64,000 bases of DNA from Shewanella woodyi ATCC 51908 (GCF_000019525.1 NC_010506.1:5871404-5935403), one strand, 5' to 3'. Positions 22,813-35,201 are shown, counted from the first letter of the stretch. A program made the numbers and translations. The notes: generated by a model from the sequence alone, not told the origin.

Positions 22813-23673
22813 CTAAACGGCAGCGGCACCTGAAACAATTTCCGACAGTTCCTGCGTAATCGCAGCCTGACGAGCCTTGTTATAGACCAACTCCAAGTCA
22901 CTGATAAGTTCACCAGCGTTGTCTGTTGCAGCTTTCATAGCAACCATACGGGCCGCTTGTTCGGATGCAATATTTTCAACAACACCTTGGTAAACTTGAG
23001 ACTCCACATAACGGACCAACAAAGTATCCAAAAGCTCTTTTGGATCTGGTTCGTATAAGTAGTCCCAGTGATGAGAAATCTCATCTTCTTCTGACTTAGG
23101 CAAAGGTAGCAGCTGCTCGATCACAGGCGTCTGAGACATAGTATTAACGAACTTGTTAAATACCACGTACAAACGATCTAGCTTGCCTTCGTTGTATGCT
23201 TGAAGCATGACACGTACTGTTCCGATCAGGTCAGCGAGCTTTGGAGCATCACCTAAACCTGAAGCATGAGCAGAAACTTGTCCGCCAAAGCTATTGAAGA
23301 ACTGTACGCTTCGTGCGCCGATTGGGCAGAATTCAACTTCTGCACCAGCTTCACGCTGCTTCTTCACGTCTGCGACAACCTTTTTGAAAAGGTTAACGTT
23401 CAGACCACCACAAAGACCACGGTCGGTTGACACAACAATGTAACCAACACGCTTGGCTTCTCGCACTTCCAAATATGGATGCTTATATTCGAGAGAACCT
23501 TGCGCCACGTGACCGATCACCTTACGCATATTTTCTGCATATGGACGACTAGAAGCCATGCGATCTTGTGCTTTACGCATTTTACTCGCGGCAACCATCT
23601 CCATAGCAGACGTGATCTTCTGAGTGTTTTGTACACTCGCGATCTTGGTTTTAATCTCTTTAGCGTTGGCCAT
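22813..23673 (-). CDS. atpG: ATP synthase gamma subunit
   Basis: 286 aa. Gamma is the central rotor shaft of F1. The N-terminal coiled coil starts [36 protein letters not shown]. The C-terminal helix ends [22 protein letters not shown], the conserved part inserted in the alpha3beta3 barrel. Confidence 0.97.
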   Translation of the reverse strand: MANAKEIKTKIASVQNTQKITSAMEMVAASKMRKAQDRMASSRPYAENMRKVIGHVAQGSLEYKHPYLEVREAKRVGYIVVSTDRGLCGGLNVNLFKKVVADVKKQREAGAEVEFCPIGARSVQFFNSFGGQVSAHASGLGDAPKLADLIGTVRVMLQAYNEGKLDRLYVVFNKFVNTMSQTPVIEQLLPLPKSEEDEISHHWDYLYEPDPKELLDTLLVRYVESQVYQGVVENIASEQAARMVAMKAATDNAGELISDLELVYNKARQAAITQELSEIVSGAAAV

Positions 23674-23721
23674 CTTTACTCTCCAATCTGGACCTGAGGC
23701 GCCTTACGACACCTCTGTTCT

Positions 23722-25263
23722 TTACCAGGTTTGAGTTTCGACGAACTTGTCGAGGCCAGCCTTCAACTCACCTTCGATGTCGGCATTGTAGTTGCCAGTC
23801 TCGTTGATGGTCTTCATAAGGTCAGCATGCTCGCTGTTCATGTAAGAGAGCAAAGACGCTTCGAAATCACCAATCTTATTAAGCTCTACGCTCTTTAGGT
23901 AACCTTTTTCAGCTGAGAAAATAGACACAGACTGATCAGCTACGCTCATAGGGGCGTATTGTTTTTGCTTCATAAGTTCAGTAACACGCTCACCATGCTC
24001 AAGCTGAGCACGTGTTGCATCATCTAAGTCAGATGCAAACTGTGAGAACGCTGCAAGCTCTCGATACTGTGCTAGTGCGCTACGAATACCGCCAGACAGT
24101 TTCTTGATGATCTTAGTCTGAGCCGCACCACCAACACGAGAAACCGAAATACCTGGGTTAACAGCTGGACGTAGTCCAGAGTTAAATAGGTCAGTTTCAA
24201 GGAAGATCTGACCATCGGTAATCGAAATTACGTTGGTCGGTACGAATGCAGATACGTCACCCGCTTGAGTTTCAATAATCGGCAGAGCAGTCAAAGAACC
24301 AGTTTGGCCTTTCACTTCACCTTTAGTGAACTTCTCAACATACTCGGCGTTAACACGTGAAGCACGCTCTAACAGACGAGAGTGAAGATAGAATACATCA
24401 CCTGGGTATGCTTCACGTCCTGGTGGACGCTTAAGTAGCAATGAGATCTGACGGTAAGCAACTGCTTGCTTAGAAAGATCATCATAGACAATCAGTGAAT
24501 CTTCACCGCGGTCGCGGAAGTACTCACCCATTGAACAACCAGAGTATGGAGCCAAATATTGTAGAGCAGCAGCTTCAGAAGCTGTAGCAACAACAACAAT
24601 GGTGTTCGCCAAAGCGCCATGTTCTTCTAGCTTGCGTACCACGTTAGCAATTGTAGAAGCCTTCTGGCCTACAGCTACGTATACACACTTAATGCCAGTA
24701 TCTTTTTGGTTGATGATGGCATCGATCGCTAGAGCGGTTTTACCGATCTGACGGTCACCAATGATCAACTCACGCTGTCCACGACCGATAGGGATCATAG
24801 AGTCAACGGCTTTATAACCAGTTTGTACTGGTTGATCTACTGACTTACGTTCAATAACACCTGGTGCGATCATTTCAACAGGAGAGAAACCATCGTTATC
24901 GATAGGTCCTTTTCCGTCGATTGGCTCACCCAATGTGTTGACTACGCGACCTAAAAGACCACGGCCAACTGGGACTTCCAAAATACGACCAGTTGTTTTT
25001 ACTTTGTCGCCTTCAGCCAAAGAGGCATAAGGGCCCATAACTACGGCACCGACAGAATCACGTTCTAAGTTCAACGCGATTGCGAAACGGTTACCAGGCA
25101 GCTCGATCATTTCACCTTGCATCACGTCGGCTAGGCCGTGGATGCGGATGATGCCGTCACTAACTGCAACGATAGTACCTTCGTTGCGAGCTTCACTAAC
25201 GACTTCGAACTGCTCGATCCGCTGTTTAATCAGATCGCTGATTTCAGTGGAATTCAGTTGCAT
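23722..25263 (-). CDS. atpA: ATP synthase alpha subunit
   Basis: 513 aa from the ATG at 25263 (MQLNSTEIS), with GGGAG about 8 nt upstream. A TTG six bases earlier would add two residues and is not needed. Alpha carries the non-catalytic nucleotide sites. The Walker A here is GDRQIGKT, with Ile where E. coli has Thr, a common variant I know from marine relatives. [15 protein letters not shown] near residue 365 is diagnostic. Confidence 0.98.
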   Translation of the reverse strand: MQLNSTEISDLIKQRIEQFEVVSEARNEGTIVAVSDGIIRIHGLADVMQGEMIELPGNRFAIALNLERDSVGAVVMGPYASLAEGDKVKTTGRILEVPVGRGLLGRVVNTLGEPIDGKGPIDNDGFSPVEMIAPGVIERKSVDQPVQTGYKAVDSMIPIGRGQRELIIGDRQIGKTALAIDAIINQKDTGIKCVYVAVGQKASTIANVVRKLEEHGALANTIVVVATASEAAALQYLAPYSGCSMGEYFRDRGEDSLIVYDDLSKQAVAYRQISLLLKRPPGREAYPGDVFYLHSRLLERASRVNAEYVEKFTKGEVKGQTGSLTALPIIETQAGDVSAFVPTNVISITDGQIFLETDLFNSGLRPAVNPGISVSRVGGAAQTKIIKKLSGGIRSALAQYRELAAFSQFASDLDDATRAQLEHGERVTELMKQKQYAPMSVADQSVSIFSAEKGYLKSVELNKIGDFEASLLSYMNSEHADLMKTINETGNYNADIEGELKAGLDKFVETQTW

Positions 25264-25277
25264 GCTCAAACTCCCAA

Positions 25278-25811
25278 TTACGATTGCAGCGAATCAGACA
25301 GACGCGAAACTTTTCCGCGGACCGAGCCATCAATGACTAGGTCTCCTGCCGTGATAATTAGTCCAGCAATAAGGCTGGCATCTATGCTGCAATTAAGCTT
25401 AACTTTGCGTGTGAGACGTTTCTCTAGAGAAACACTAATTTCCTGTTGCTGCTCTGAACTAAGCTCAGTGGCTGAAACTACATTAGCTTCAATCTCTTTT
25501 GCCCATTCATGCTTCATCTCAACAAAAAGTTGAGAAACAGCAGGTAGTGTTTCTAAACGACCGTTTTCAGCCATTACCTTTAACAGGTTTTGACCTTGCT
25601 CATTGACCTGCTCGCCACAAACTCCAATAAAGAGTTCTGCAAGCTGGTGGCTGGCTAAAGAGCCAGATAGCAGTGGCTTCATGGTTTCGTTTTCACTGAC
25701 CATGGCCGCGAAGTTCAGCATCTCTGCCCAACTATCAACTGCGTTCTTTTCAATAGCAAAATCAAAAGCTGCCTTTGCGTAAGGACGAGCGATGGTGGTT
25801 ATTTCAGCCAT
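25278..25811 (-). CDS. atpH: ATP synthase delta subunit
   Basis: 177 aa, normal for the family. Delta joins F1 to the peripheral stalk. The N-terminal helical domain begins [19 protein letters not shown]; the C-terminal part ends [19 protein letters not shown], as in gammaproteobacterial AtpH. It lies between atpF and atpA with short gaps. Confidence 0.96.
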   Translation of the reverse strand: MAEITTIARPYAKAAFDFAIEKNAVDSWAEMLNFAAMVSENETMKPLLSGSLASHQLAELFIGVCGEQVNEQGQNLLKVMAENGRLETLPAVSQLFVEMKHEWAKEIEANVVSATELSSEQQQEISVSLEKRLTRKVKLNCSIDASLIAGLIITAGDLVIDGSVRGKVSRLSDSLQS

Positions 25812-25827
25812 AACTCAAACTCCTTAT

Positions 25828-26298
25828 TTAAAGTTCAGCAACTAGTTTATTAACTATGTCACTGTGGGCGGCTTCATCGATAGAACGCTCAAGAATCTTC
25901 TCTGCGCCAGCGATGGCTAGAGTAGCAACTTGCTTACGCAAGTCTTCTTTAACGCGATTACGTTCAGCTTCAATTTCTGCTTGACCCTGAGCGATAATCT
26001 TAGCGCGCTCAGCATCTGCTTCGGCTTTTGCTTCATCAACTATTTGAGCTTTGCGTTTGTTCGCTTGCTCAATAATCTCATTAGCAGTGGCTTTGGCGTC
26101 TTTTAGTTGGTCAGTGGCTTTAGCCTGTGCCAACTCAAGGTCTTTCACGGCACGGTCAGCATCAGCTAAACCGTCGGCAATCCTTTTTTGGCGTTCTTCG
26201 ATGGCATTCATCAAAGGAGGCCAAACAAACTTCATGCAGAACCACACGAAGATAATAAAGGCAACCGTCTGACCGAGTAGGGTAGCGTTGATATTCAC
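25828..26298 (-). CDS. atpF: ATP synthase b subunit
   Basis: 156 aa. One N-terminal membrane helix ([29 protein letters not shown]) is followed by a long charged, Ala-rich coiled coil that forms the peripheral stalk. Length and sequence pattern are canonical. Confidence 0.97.
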   Translation of the reverse strand: MNINATLLGQTVAFIIFVWFCMKFVWPPLMNAIEERQKRIADGLADADRAVKDLELAQAKATDQLKDAKATANEIIEQANKRKAQIVDEAKAEADAERAKIIAQGQAEIEAERNRVKEDLRKQVATLAIAGAEKILERSIDEAAHSDIVNKLVAEL

Positions 26299-26335
26299 AA
26301 CAGCCTCCTAGTTAGTTTAAAGACAGAAGCGTTTA

Positions 26336-26629
<294 letters not shown>

Positions 26630-26652
26630 CTAAAAAAAATTTTCAGCAATCC

Positions 26653-27450
<798 letters not shown>

Positions 27451-27459
27451 TCATCCCAC

Positions 27460-27843
27460 TTAACTTTGCTTGAAATATAAAGGAGCTGTCCAATGCACGA
27501 TTAACGCTAAGGTATAACAAACAAAAAGTGGCATAAAACCAATTTCCATATTGATAAACACTAGTGAAAACATTGCTATTGTAAGCAGCAACTTTACCGC
27601 TTCCCCCCAGTAAAAAGTCTTAACGACCTTTCCAGCTGAACTTGCTCCCGTGTGGGAAAAAGCGAGGGTTGCGAATACAAAATTAGGGAGTACAGCAATG
27701 GCGCCACCTGCTAATGCAGATAAACCATACTGAGCTCCCCACGTGGCGAAAAAGAAAATAGAAGCACCCCCAGCAACCGCCGCCTGCATCAATACCAATT
27801 TATAGGCTGACCATCGGCCACGGCGTGCTAAAACCTTACTCAA
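27460..27843 (-). CDS. atpI: ATP synthase assembly protein AtpI
   Basis: 127 aa with four hydrophobic helices, the first gene of the atp operon. AtpI helps assemble the c-ring. The best start is a TTG at 27843 (MSKVLARRGRW), with GGAGAAGG upstream; no better ATG exists before the first helix. The 225 bp between it and parB must hold the atp promoter. Confidence 0.9.
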   Translation of the reverse strand: MSKVLARRGRWSAYKLVLMQAAVAGGASIFFFATWGAQYGLSALAGGAIAVLPNFVFATLAFSHTGASSAGKVVKTFYWGEAVKLLLTIAMFSLVFINMEIGFMPLFVCYTLALIVHWTAPLYFKQS

Positions 27844-28068
27844 TTTACCTTCTCCGCATTAAGGCTTTATTGTTTCGATGACCGGATCACAATATCCAAA
27901 AAATACCGAACAACAAAAAAGCTTGCGAAAGTATACCTTTTCGGGCCTTCAAAGCAAGTTTAAGCTGAGGAAAATCGACTCTTTTAACGTGATCTACGAC
28001 CAAAGATGCAAAAGTCTAAAACTAACAGATGTCACAAAGTTACATAATATAGCGGTAACATGAGTTTT

Positions 28069-28965
28069 TTAACCGATTTTGCTGATAATGCCGTCTAATT
28101 CAGCGAGATCTTGATAGTTTATTACTAATTTACCTTTACCTTTCTTATTATGGGTAATGGAAACCTTCGCACCTAACCTCTCAATTAATTGGCTTTCCAA
28201 GCGCGCGACATCGTGATCTTTTGCAGGTTTATCTGCAATTTCAGGTGGGTTTAAGGTTTTATTAACTAAGCGTTCAGTTTCACGAACAGTTAATTCTTTT
28301 GCGGCAACCATTCTGGCAATAACGGTCTGTTCTTCGCCATCAATAGCCAGTAAAGCACGAGCATGGCCCATATCGATATCACCATACTCTAACATACGCT
28401 TAACAGGCTCATTGAGACCATTGAGACGAAGCAGGTTAGAAACCGTGGCACGTGATTTGCCCACAGCATCGGCGATTAATTGATGGGTAAGATTAAACTC
28501 CTGCATCAATCGTTCGAGGGCGATAGCCTCCTCCATCGCATTGAGATCTTCACGTTGAATGTTCTCAATAAGCGCGATAACAACAGCAGATTCATCAGGC
28601 ACCTGTTTAACAATACAGGGCACTTTACTCAACTTTGCTAGCTGAGCTGCGCGCCAGCGACGTTCACCGGCAATAATCTCGTACATAGTAGGCGAGACTT
28701 TACGCACTAAAATAGGTTGAATAACACCTTGGGCTTTTATCGACTCAGATAGCTCATCCAGAGCCTCCGGCGACATATCTTTACGTGGCTGATATTTTCC
28801 CGACTGCATCATGTCTACATCTAGCATGATAAGGTCATCGTTCTTAATATCTTGATCCGTTGAGTCACTCTGTCCTTGATTTAACTTAGCACTCGCAGCG
28901 CTACTGGTGCTGAGAAGTGCGTCTAGGCCTTTGCCTAAACCACGCTTTTTAACTGTCATTTCCAT
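28069..28965 (-). CDS. parB: Chromosome partitioning protein ParB
   Basis: 298 aa (296 if the second ATG at 28959 is used, which has better spacing to AGGG). ParB binds parS sites and spreads by CTP-driven clamping. The start KKRGLGKGLDALLS is typical of chromosomal ParB. The CTP-binding segment GERRWRAAQLA is near residue 103. The helix-turn-helix HQLIADAVGKSRATVSNLLRL is near 160. It overlaps closely with parA (9-bp gap). A parS-like palindrome is at 57449–57462 in this window. Confidence 0.96.
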   Translation of the reverse strand: MEMTVKKRGLGKGLDALLSTSSAASAKLNQGQSDSTDQDIKNDDLIMLDVDMMQSGKYQPRKDMSPEALDELSESIKAQGVIQPILVRKVSPTMYEIIAGERRWRAAQLAKLSKVPCIVKQVPDESAVVIALIENIQREDLNAMEEAIALERLMQEFNLTHQLIADAVGKSRATVSNLLRLNGLNEPVKRMLEYGDIDMGHARALLAIDGEEQTVIARMVAAKELTVRETERLVNKTLNPPEIADKPAKDHDVARLESQLIERLGAKVSITHNKKGKGKLVINYQDLAELDGIISKIG

Positions 28966-28974
28966 AGCCCTAAA

Positions 28975-29766
28975 TTACGCCTGTTCGCCCTGAAGGTCAT
29001 GCTGCTCAGCACGACGAATAATCTCACCTGCCAGTGACAGGTATGCTTTTGCGCCCGCACTGGATTTATCATAATACATTGCCGGAGCACCAAAACTTGG
29101 TGCTTCAGCGAGTCGTACATTCCTTGGTATAACCGTACGATAAACTTTTTCACCAAAATGCTGTTTAAGTTGATCAGAAACATCATTGGCTAAACGATTA
29201 CGGGGATCATACATGGTACGTAAAATCCCTTCGATGCAGAGACCAGGGTTAACCATGGCTCCAATTTTACTGATGGTATCCATCAATGCAGTCAGACCTT
29301 CCAGTGCATAATACTCACACTGCATAGGCACTAACACAGAGTCGGCAGCCGACATGGCATTCACCGTCAACATATTCAGTGATGGCGGACAATCAATAAA
29401 GATAAAGTCGTACTCATCTTTTACAGGTGCCAATGCATTGCGTAATCTGATCTCTCGGGCAAAGAACTCCATCAACTTGATCTCAGCTGCCGTCACATCA
29501 CCATTACCAGCAATCAGATCATACTTACCGCTGGTATCTCGGTAGACAACTTCATCGAAAGACTTCTCATCGACCAACAACTCATAGGCTGTATTTTCAA
29601 CACTGTACTTATCGATACCGCTTCCCATGGTCGCATTGCCTTGAGGATCGAGATCTATCAGTAATACCTTACGCTTTGTGGCGGCTAAAGATGCGGCTAA
29701 ATTGACGCAAGTTGTTGTTTTTCCCACACCACCTTTCTGGTTAGCTACGGCAATCACTTTACCCAC
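28975..29766 (-). CDS. parA: Chromosome partitioning ATPase ParA
   Basis: 263 aa. Deviant Walker A KGGVGKTTCVNLA (residues 10–22) with the signature lysine, and DCPPSLNMLTVNA near 124. Start codon is GTG at 29766 with AGGATGG upstream. It forms an operon with parB, downstream of rsmG and mnmG, the usual origin-proximal order. Confidence 0.97.
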   Translation of the reverse strand: MGKVIAVANQKGGVGKTTTCVNLAASLAATKRKVLLIDLDPQGNATMGSGIDKYSVENTAYELLVDEKSFDEVVYRDTSGKYDLIAGNGDVTAAEIKLMEFFAREIRLRNALAPVKDEYDFIFIDCPPSLNMLTVNAMSAADSVLVPMQCEYYALEGLTALMDTISKIGAMVNPGLCIEGILRTMYDPRNRLANDVSDQLKQHFGEKVYRTVIPRNVRLAEAPSFGAPAMYYDKSSAGAKAYLSLAGEIIRRAEQHDLQGEQA

Positions 29767-29856
29767 AATACCATCCTGTATGTCACTTTCTGCTATTCAA
29801 CACTGTTGAAACCAATACCAAGTTGCTTGAACCACTAAAGAAATGCAACTTTATCG

Positions 29857-30477
29857 CTATTTTTTAATCACTCTTAAAAGGTGTCTTTGCTCATCAAGAC
29901 GAGGAACCTGAAGCTCAATAATATCAGTAACTTCAAATCCTTGTGGAATGTTAGCCATCTCATTATCGGCTAATTGCCCCTTTAGAGCATAGTAACAACC
30001 CGTTTCAGATGGTAGGTGATGACACCAATGCAGCATATCCTCAATAGAAGCAAACGCACGGCTAAGCACACCATCAAATTTAACCTCTGGCTCAAAAGCT
30101 TCAACTCGACTTTCGACTGAGCTGATATTGTGGATACCAAGTTCATGCTGAACCTGCTTTTGAAAACGGATCCGCTTACCTAAACTGTCTAGCAATACAA
30201 AGGATCGCTCTGGATTCATAATAGCTAACGGGATCCCAGGTAAACCAGGTCCAGTGCCAACATCGATAAAACGCTCACCCACAAGATGCTTAGACACAGC
30301 TAAGCTGTCCATAATATGGCGGATCAACATCTGCTGCGGATCACGGATAGAGGTCAGGTTATAAGCTTTATTCCACTTGTTGAGCATCTCAACAAAACCA
30401 ACAAGCTGTTTTTTCTGCTCTGTGGTTGCAGACAGATTCATTTCAGCCAGATACTCATCTAATTGGGCAGATAACAC
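29857..30477 (-). CDS. rsmG: 16S rRNA m7G527 methyltransferase RsmG (GidB)
   Basis: 206 aa. SAM-binding motif [17 protein letters not shown] is near residue 66. The GTG start at 30477 is supported by AAGGAT 8–9 nt upstream. It follows mnmG by 111 bp on the same strand. Confidence 0.96.
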   Translation of the reverse strand: MLSAQLDEYLAEMNLSATTEQKKQLVGFVEMLNKWNKAYNLTSIRDPQQMLIRHIMDSLAVSKHLVGERFIDVGTGPGLPGIPLAIMNPERSFVLLDSLGKRIRFQKQVQHELGIHNISSVESRVEAFEPEVKFDGVLSRAFASIEDMLHWCHHLPSETGCYYALKGQLADNEMANIPQGFEVTDIIELQVPRLDEQRHLLRVIKK

Positions 30478-30543
30478 AGGGTAGATCCTTAATTACGTAT
30501 GACTAAAAACAGTATTATTGACATTATGAAGTGCCAGAAACAG

Positions 30544-30570
30544 TAAGGGAAGCGCTATTGGCTTCCCTTA
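30544..30570 (-). terminator. Intercistronic hairpin between mnmG and rsmG
   Basis: TAAGGGAAGC and GCTTCCCTTA form a perfect 10-bp stem with a 7-nt loop, 19 nt past the mnmG stop. There is no clear T-run after it, so it may be a weak terminator or an mRNA-stabilising hairpin. Confidence 0.4.
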
Positions 30571-30588
30571 GAAGTAAATCAGATATAT

Positions 30589-32481
30589 TTATGAAGCTTT
30601 TTTACGTAATAGGCCGCGACGTTTCAGGTGTACTAACAAAATAGAGATAGCTGCTGGTGTCATACCAGAGATTCTCGACGCCTGACCTATGGTTTCAGGT
30701 TTATGGTCGTTAAGCTTAGCGATCACCTCGTTCGACAAACCTGGTACCTCTTGATAATCAAGATCTAGAGGTAAGCCTGTGGTCTCATGGCGAATCGCTT
30801 TATCGATCTCATCCTGTTGACGTTGGATATAACCTGAATACTTAACCTGGATCTGCACCTGCTCAGCGGCACGTGGATCATCAAGTCCAGGACCAAAGCC
30901 TTCTAATGACATCAACTTAGGGTAATCCATCTCAGGACGACGCAGCAGATCTTCAAAAGAAGCTTCACGTGAAATAGGTGTATTCAGTTCAGGGTTTAAT
31001 ACATCAATCAAAGGTGAATTAGGGTGAACCCATTGACTACGAAGACGTTGCAGTTCAAGTTCTATCGATTCACGCTTTTCGCTAAATTTAGCCCAACGCT
31101 CATCATCGACTAAGCCAATTTCACGTCCTTTTTCAGTTAGACGTAGATCGGCGTTATCTTCGCGAAGCAGTAAACGGTATTCCGCACGGCTAGTGAACAT
31201 ACGGTAAGGCTCTTTGGTTCCCAGCGTCGAAAGGTCGTCAACCAAAACCCCAAGATAGGCTTCATCACGGCGTGGGCACCAGATCTCTTTGCCTTGAACC
31301 TGCAGTGATGCATTCATCCCCGCTAGAAGTCCTTGTGCTCCCGCTTCTTCATAACCGGTCGTACCGTTAATCTGTCCAGCGAAGAAGAGGCCATCGATAG
31401 ATTTGGTCTCAAGTGAGTTTTTCAGATCCCTTGGATCAAAGTAATCATACTCGATCGCATAACCTGGGCGGATAATCTCAGCGTTTTCCATCCCCTTGAT
31501 TGAGCGAACAAGGTTTAACTGTACATCGAACGGTAAACTCGTAGAGATACCATTAGGGTAGATCTCATTAGTGTTTAAGCCTTCAGGTTCGATAAAGATC
31601 TGATGAGATGACTTATCGGCAAAACGGTGGATCTTATCTTCGATAGAGGGGCAGTAGCGTGGGCCAACACCTTCAATCACTCCTGAATACATAGGACTTC
31701 TATCGAGACCACCACGAATAATATCGTGAGTTTTCTCATTGGTATGAGTCACAAAGCATGAGATCTGCTTAGGATGTTGACTCACATCACCGATAAATGA
31801 CATCACAGGTAGAGGCGTATCGCCTTTCTGCTCGGTCATCAGGTCAAAATTTATGGTATTGGCATCGATTCTAGGTGGAGTACCTGTTTTTAATCGACCA
31901 ATACGGATCGGCAGTTCACGTAGACGATCGGCCAGTGCGATCGATGGTGGATCACCCGCTCGTCCACCACTGTAGTTCTGCATACCGATATGGATTTTAC
32001 CACTGAGGAAAGTCCCCGCGGTCAATACCACTGCTGGTGCTTCAAATGCTAATCCCATCTGAGTCACAACACCTGTCACTCGTCCGTTCTCAACAATCAA
32101 GTCATCTACGGCTTGCTGAAATAATCTAAGGTTAGGCTGATTTTGTAGGATCTCTTGGATTTTAGCTCGATATAGCGCTCTATCTGCTTGAGCACGTGTG
32201 GCTCTTACCGCAGGTCCCTTGCTTGAGTTAAGGGTTCTGAATTGAATACCAGCATAGTCAGTAGCAATTGCCATTGCACCGCCTAAGGCATCAATCTCTT
32301 TTACCAAGTGTCCCTTACCGATCCCGCCAATAGCTGGATTGCAAGACATCTGTCCTAAGGTGTCGATGTTATGCGTCAGCAGTAGAGTTTTAGAACCCAT
32401 TCTTGCTGCGGCTAATGCTGCTTCAGTACCAGCATGACCACCACCGATAACAATGACATCGAACCTTTCATGAAAATGCAT
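30589..32481 (-). CDS. mnmG: tRNA U34 carboxymethylaminomethyl synthase subunit MnmG (GidA)
   Basis: 630 aa. MnmG, with MnmE, modifies the wobble uridine of several tRNAs. The FAD-binding motif [21 protein letters not shown] is at residues 9–29. [16 protein letters not shown] and [14 protein letters not shown] are family signatures. It borders oriC on its 5' side as in E. coli. Its partner mnmE lies at 60 kb in this window. Confidence 0.98.
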   Translation of the reverse strand: MHFHERFDVIVIGGGHAGTEAALAAARMGSKTLLLTHNIDTLGQMSCNPAIGGIGKGHLVKEIDALGGAMAIATDYAGIQFRTLNSSKGPAVRATRAQADRALYRAKIQEILQNQPNLRLFQQAVDDLIVENGRVTGVVTQMGLAFEAPAVVLTAGTFLSGKIHIGMQNYSGGRAGDPPSIALADRLRELPIRIGRLKTGTPPRIDANTINFDLMTEQKGDTPLPVMSFIGDVSQHPKQISCFVTHTNEKTHDIIRGGLDRSPMYSGVIEGVGPRYCPSIEDKIHRFADKSSHQIFIEPEGLNTNEIYPNGISTSLPFDVQLNLVRSIKGMENAEIIRPGYAIEYDYFDPRDLKNSLETKSIDGLFFAGQINGTTGYEEAGAQGLLAGMNASLQVQGKEIWCPRRDEAYLGVLVDDLSTLGTKEPYRMFTSRAEYRLLLREDNADLRLTEKGREIGLVDDERWAKFSEKRESIELELQRLRSQWVHPNSPLIDVLNPELNTPISREASFEDLLRRPEMDYPKLMSLEGFGPGLDDPRAAEQVQIQVKYSGYIQRQQDEIDKAIRHETTGLPLDLDYQEVPGLSNEVIAKLNDHKPETIGQASRISGMTPAAISILLVHLKRRGLLRKKAS

Positions 32482-32499
32482 GAGTAAACCTTAAATTTA

Positions 32500-32940
32500 A
32501 ACTTTAGTAGATAACGAACAAACTGTGAATTTGAGCCGAGTATTTTAGCACCTGAACAGACCTTGGTGAAAGATCAATTTCACTCTGGAGATCCACTGAA
32601 GATCTGCTTAATAGATCTTAAGATCTTTATATAGATCCTTTATTATGTTTACTATTAGGATCGCTGTTTTCTGTGGGTAATCGTTTTTTCTATTTAAAAT
32701 CAACAGTTAATTGCGATCAGATCCTGTGATCTATTTAAGATCTAACTGACTTAAGCTTGGGGATAGATCGGCTACTTATCCACAAGGTGGATCATTAAGC
32801 AGATCGGATGTGGATCAATACAGAGTTTGATCAGATCAAAATAATACCTTATCCACACATTTATCATTTTAGATCGTAATATGTGGATAAAGTAGATCTA
32901 ATCTGTGAGTTGATCTTAGCTTTATACCTAAAAACTGATC
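32500..32940. other. Chromosomal replication origin oriC
   Basis: Between mnmG and mioC, as in E. coli and Vibrio chromosome 1. I count 21 GATC sites from 32572 to 32940, about one per 18 bp against one per 256 expected. Perfect DnaA boxes TTATCCACA lie at 32776–32784, 32849–32857 and, inverted, 32882–32890. One-mismatch boxes lie at 32672–32680 (TGTGGGTAA) and 32809–32817 (TGTGGATCA). Next to mnmG, AT-rich 13-mer-like repeats beginning GATCT or GATCC (32601, 32614, 32622, 32634) form the likely unwinding element. The TTAGGATCGC and TGTGGGTAA sequence matches the layout of the E. coli 13-mer and R1 box. Confidence 0.93.
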
Positions 32941-33381
32941 TTAAAGTCGATCTTGCCACTGAGATAACCAAGTAAGCGCTGGGTCTTCGGGGATCGAGTC
33001 GTATTGAACATCGATCTGGATCTTATCCACATAAACTTGTGCACCGCAATCCTGCATTGCTTGAGCTAATTTTTCCGGCCCTTCACAAAAAGTATCGTAA
33101 CTTGAATCTCCGATCGCACAGATGGCAAATTTTGTCTTAGATAGATCCGGATTTTTAGCGAAGATCTCGCTTAAAAATGGGGCTAAATTGTCGGGAAGAT
33201 CGCCGGCTCCATGTGTTGAAGATACGATTAACCAGAGTGATTCTGTATCTAGATCTTGTAGTTTTGGAGCCATATGGAGCTGGTTTTCATGGCCTAATCC
33301 GCTTAATTGCGCGGCTATCTCATCGGCCACATACTCTGCGTTGCCTAAGGTTGTACCTATTAATATCTCTATTTTTGACAT
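32941..33381 (-). CDS. mioC: FMN-binding flavodoxin MioC
   Basis: 146 aa from the ATG at 33381 (MSKIEILIGTTLGNAEYVA). An 18-residue upstream extension to 33435 is possible but unlike the family and lacks need. The phosphate-binding loop GTTLGNAEYVADEI and STHGAGDLPDN match MioC. E. coli MioC is 147 aa. Its stop abuts oriC, so transcription would run into the origin as in E. coli. Confidence 0.93.
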   Translation of the reverse strand: MSKIEILIGTTLGNAEYVADEIAAQLSGLGHENQLHMAPKLQDLDTESLWLIVSSTHGAGDLPDNLAPFLSEIFAKNPDLSKTKFAICAIGDSSYDTFCEGPEKLAQAMQDCGAQVYVDKIQIDVQYDSIPEDPALTWLSQWQDRL

Positions 33382-33582
33382 GGGAACTCTCATTTTCCGG
33401 CAATAAAGCGGCTGTTTATCGCCATTTCTGCTCAATATTTGAGGTCATCATAAGGGAAAACAGAGGTAGGGTTGCTTTTTTAAAGGTAAATATGGGAGTA
33501 AAGAGGAAAAATAGAGCAAAAAAACGCATATCTCGTAGCAAAAGCTTAGATTATTGGCTGGTTTGTACCGTTTAAAGGGGGG

Positions 33583-34395
33583 CTATTTAGGTTTGTAGGC
33601 GTAAGAAAGGTAGTTTACATCGGTATTAGAGGTGATGCTCCACTGTTTAGTGAACGGGTTAAAACTCATCCCTTGGCTTGTTATCGGGGTTAATCCATTA
33701 GCCGAGATCATGGTATTTATCTCCTTTGGCGTTACAAAATAGTGCCAATCATGGGTGCCGATAGGGAGGTATCTCATCACGTACTCGGCGCCAATAATAC
33801 CTATTACATAGGATTTAATGGTGCGGTTTAGTGTTGCCATAATAAGAATGCCGCCTGGCTTTACCAACTCACAGCAGGTTTTAATCAGGGCTTGTTGATC
33901 TTCTACATGCTCAATAACTTCGGTATTCAGAACCACATCGTAGTGCTTTGAACCTATTCTATCGCTTTGATTATTGGCGATATTTATTGGTTGTTTGGCT
34001 AATAGATCTTCTGCCAAGCAGTGCTGATAATTAATATTAATGTTATTTTTTTCAGCATGTTGTCTAGCTAAATCAATGTTATAGCAACTGGCATCGATAC
34101 CAGTTACATGGGCACCTTGTTTAGATAAAGGCTCGCAAAGTAAGCCAACACCGCAGCCAATATCGAGCATTGTAAGGTCATTAAAGGGGATGTCTTGGGT
34201 GAGATCTCGTTTGAAATGTTCGGCGATCATCATCTGGATCGCAGTTAAGCGAGTTAAATTAAAGGCTAAAACGTGTTTGAATTTACCTTGGGGATCGCGC
34301 CACTCTTCAGCGAGGGCATCAAATTTAGCGATCTCCTCATGGGATTTTAACCCCTTTGCTAACCTTCGAGGTGTTAACCGACTCTTATCTAACAT
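33583..34395 (-). CDS. UbiG-like SAM-dependent methyltransferase
   Basis: 270 aa from the ATG at 34395 (the TTG before it is not needed). SAM motif I MLDIGCGVGLLCEPLSKQGAHVTGID is near residue 95, and DVVLNTEVIEHVED near 155. NRTIKSYVIGIIGAEYVMRYLPIGTHDWHYFVTPKEI is the UbiG ubiquinone O-methyltransferase signature. The NRT-KSY and GTHDWHYF wording is closer, by memory, to alphaproteobacterial than to gammaproteobacterial UbiG. Shewanella normally carries its main ubiG elsewhere, so this may be an acquired paralogue. Start of the accessory segment right of mioC. Confidence 0.75.
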   Translation of the reverse strand: MLDKSRLTPRRLAKGLKSHEEIAKFDALAEEWRDPQGKFKHVLAFNLTRLTAIQMMIAEHFKRDLTQDIPFNDLTMLDIGCGVGLLCEPLSKQGAHVTGIDASCYNIDLARQHAEKNNININYQHCLAEDLLAKQPINIANNQSDRIGSKHYDVVLNTEVIEHVEDQQALIKTCCELVKPGGILIMATLNRTIKSYVIGIIGAEYVMRYLPIGTHDWHYFVTPKEINTMISANGLTPITSQGMSFNPFTKQWSITSNTDVNYLSYAYKPK

Positions 34396-34556
34396 CAACG
34401 ACTACCAATTTGATCTGTTTCAGTTCAAGAGTATATACGTATCAAATGGAGATTAGTTCACTATTGTATAGAGGGGATTTGGTTAAAAGGAAGTTGAATT
34501 GAGAGGAGTAGGCAGGCCTTTGGCTCTGCCTAGATGTATTATACCCAAACCATATA

Positions 34557-35198
34557 TTAGCTCATGGTCTGTACTTGAGAGGCCAGTAACCAGATGGCTA
34601 AGGTGAAGAAGATCAGTCCCATAAACTTGTTCTGATTGGCTCTAAACTTCTCATTTTTCAGTAGCGGTTTTCCTAAGCTTCCCACCATGCCCACCAGCAA
34701 GAGATTAAACAGTAATCCCATCACATTTAGCAGTAGACCCAATGCCAGCATCTGTTCGCCTGAGCTGGCCGTTAACTCTGCCGACACGAATTGGGGCAGA
34801 AACAGCACAAAAAACAGCAGGGCCTTAGGGTTGAGCAGATTGCTGAATACGGCGCGGCGATAGAGAATTTTAGCTAAATTATTATCCTGAGCCACCTCGG
34901 GAGCATCAATAGGCCCAGCACGCATGCAATCCCAGCCCATCTTTAATAGATAAGCGCCGCCTAATATGCGCAGTAGCTGCAGTGCCATCGGGTTCATGGC
35001 GATTAAGGCTGAAACTCCCATTGCCGCTAACAGGGTGAGCAGTAATCCTGAGGTGGCATTGCCAAGACTGGCATAAAGACCTACTTTTTTGCCATAACTA
35101 AGGCTTGAACTGGCGATTAACAACATGTCAGGGCCAGGGATCAAAAGTAGCGCTATAACGGTTGTGATATAGAGAGGGAGTAGAGCGAGATCGATCAT
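34557..35198 (-). CDS. LysE/RhtB-family amino acid exporter
   Basis: 213 aa from the ATG at 35198 (a TTG precedes it). About six membrane helices. LLLIPGPDMLLIASSSLSYGKKVGLYASLGNATSG at residues 15–50 is the LysE/RhtB signature, and LLNPKALLFFVLFLPQFV near 120 is also conserved. The exported substrate is unknown. It is followed only by a weak hairpin. Confidence 0.9.
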   Translation of the reverse strand: MIDLALLPLYITTVIALLLIPGPDMLLIASSSLSYGKKVGLYASLGNATSGLLLTLLAAMGVSALIAMNPMALQLLRILGGAYLLKMGWDCMRAGPIDAPEVAQDNNLAKILYRRAVFSNLLNPKALLFFVLFLPQFVSAELTASSGEQMLALGLLLNVMGLLFNLLLVGMVGSLGKPLLKNEKFRANQNKFMGLIFFTLAIWLLASQVQTMS

Positions 35199-35201
35199 CA
35201 A

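Noticed and set aside
30964..30973. Second parS site in mnmG
   Set aside because: TTCACGTGAA matches 13 of 16 bases of the Bacillus-type consensus but lacks full symmetry outside the core; too weak to call as a feature alone.
34498..34545. Terminator after the LysE-type gene
   Set aside because: TAGGCAG and CTGCCTA can pair, but the loop is long and no T-run follows.
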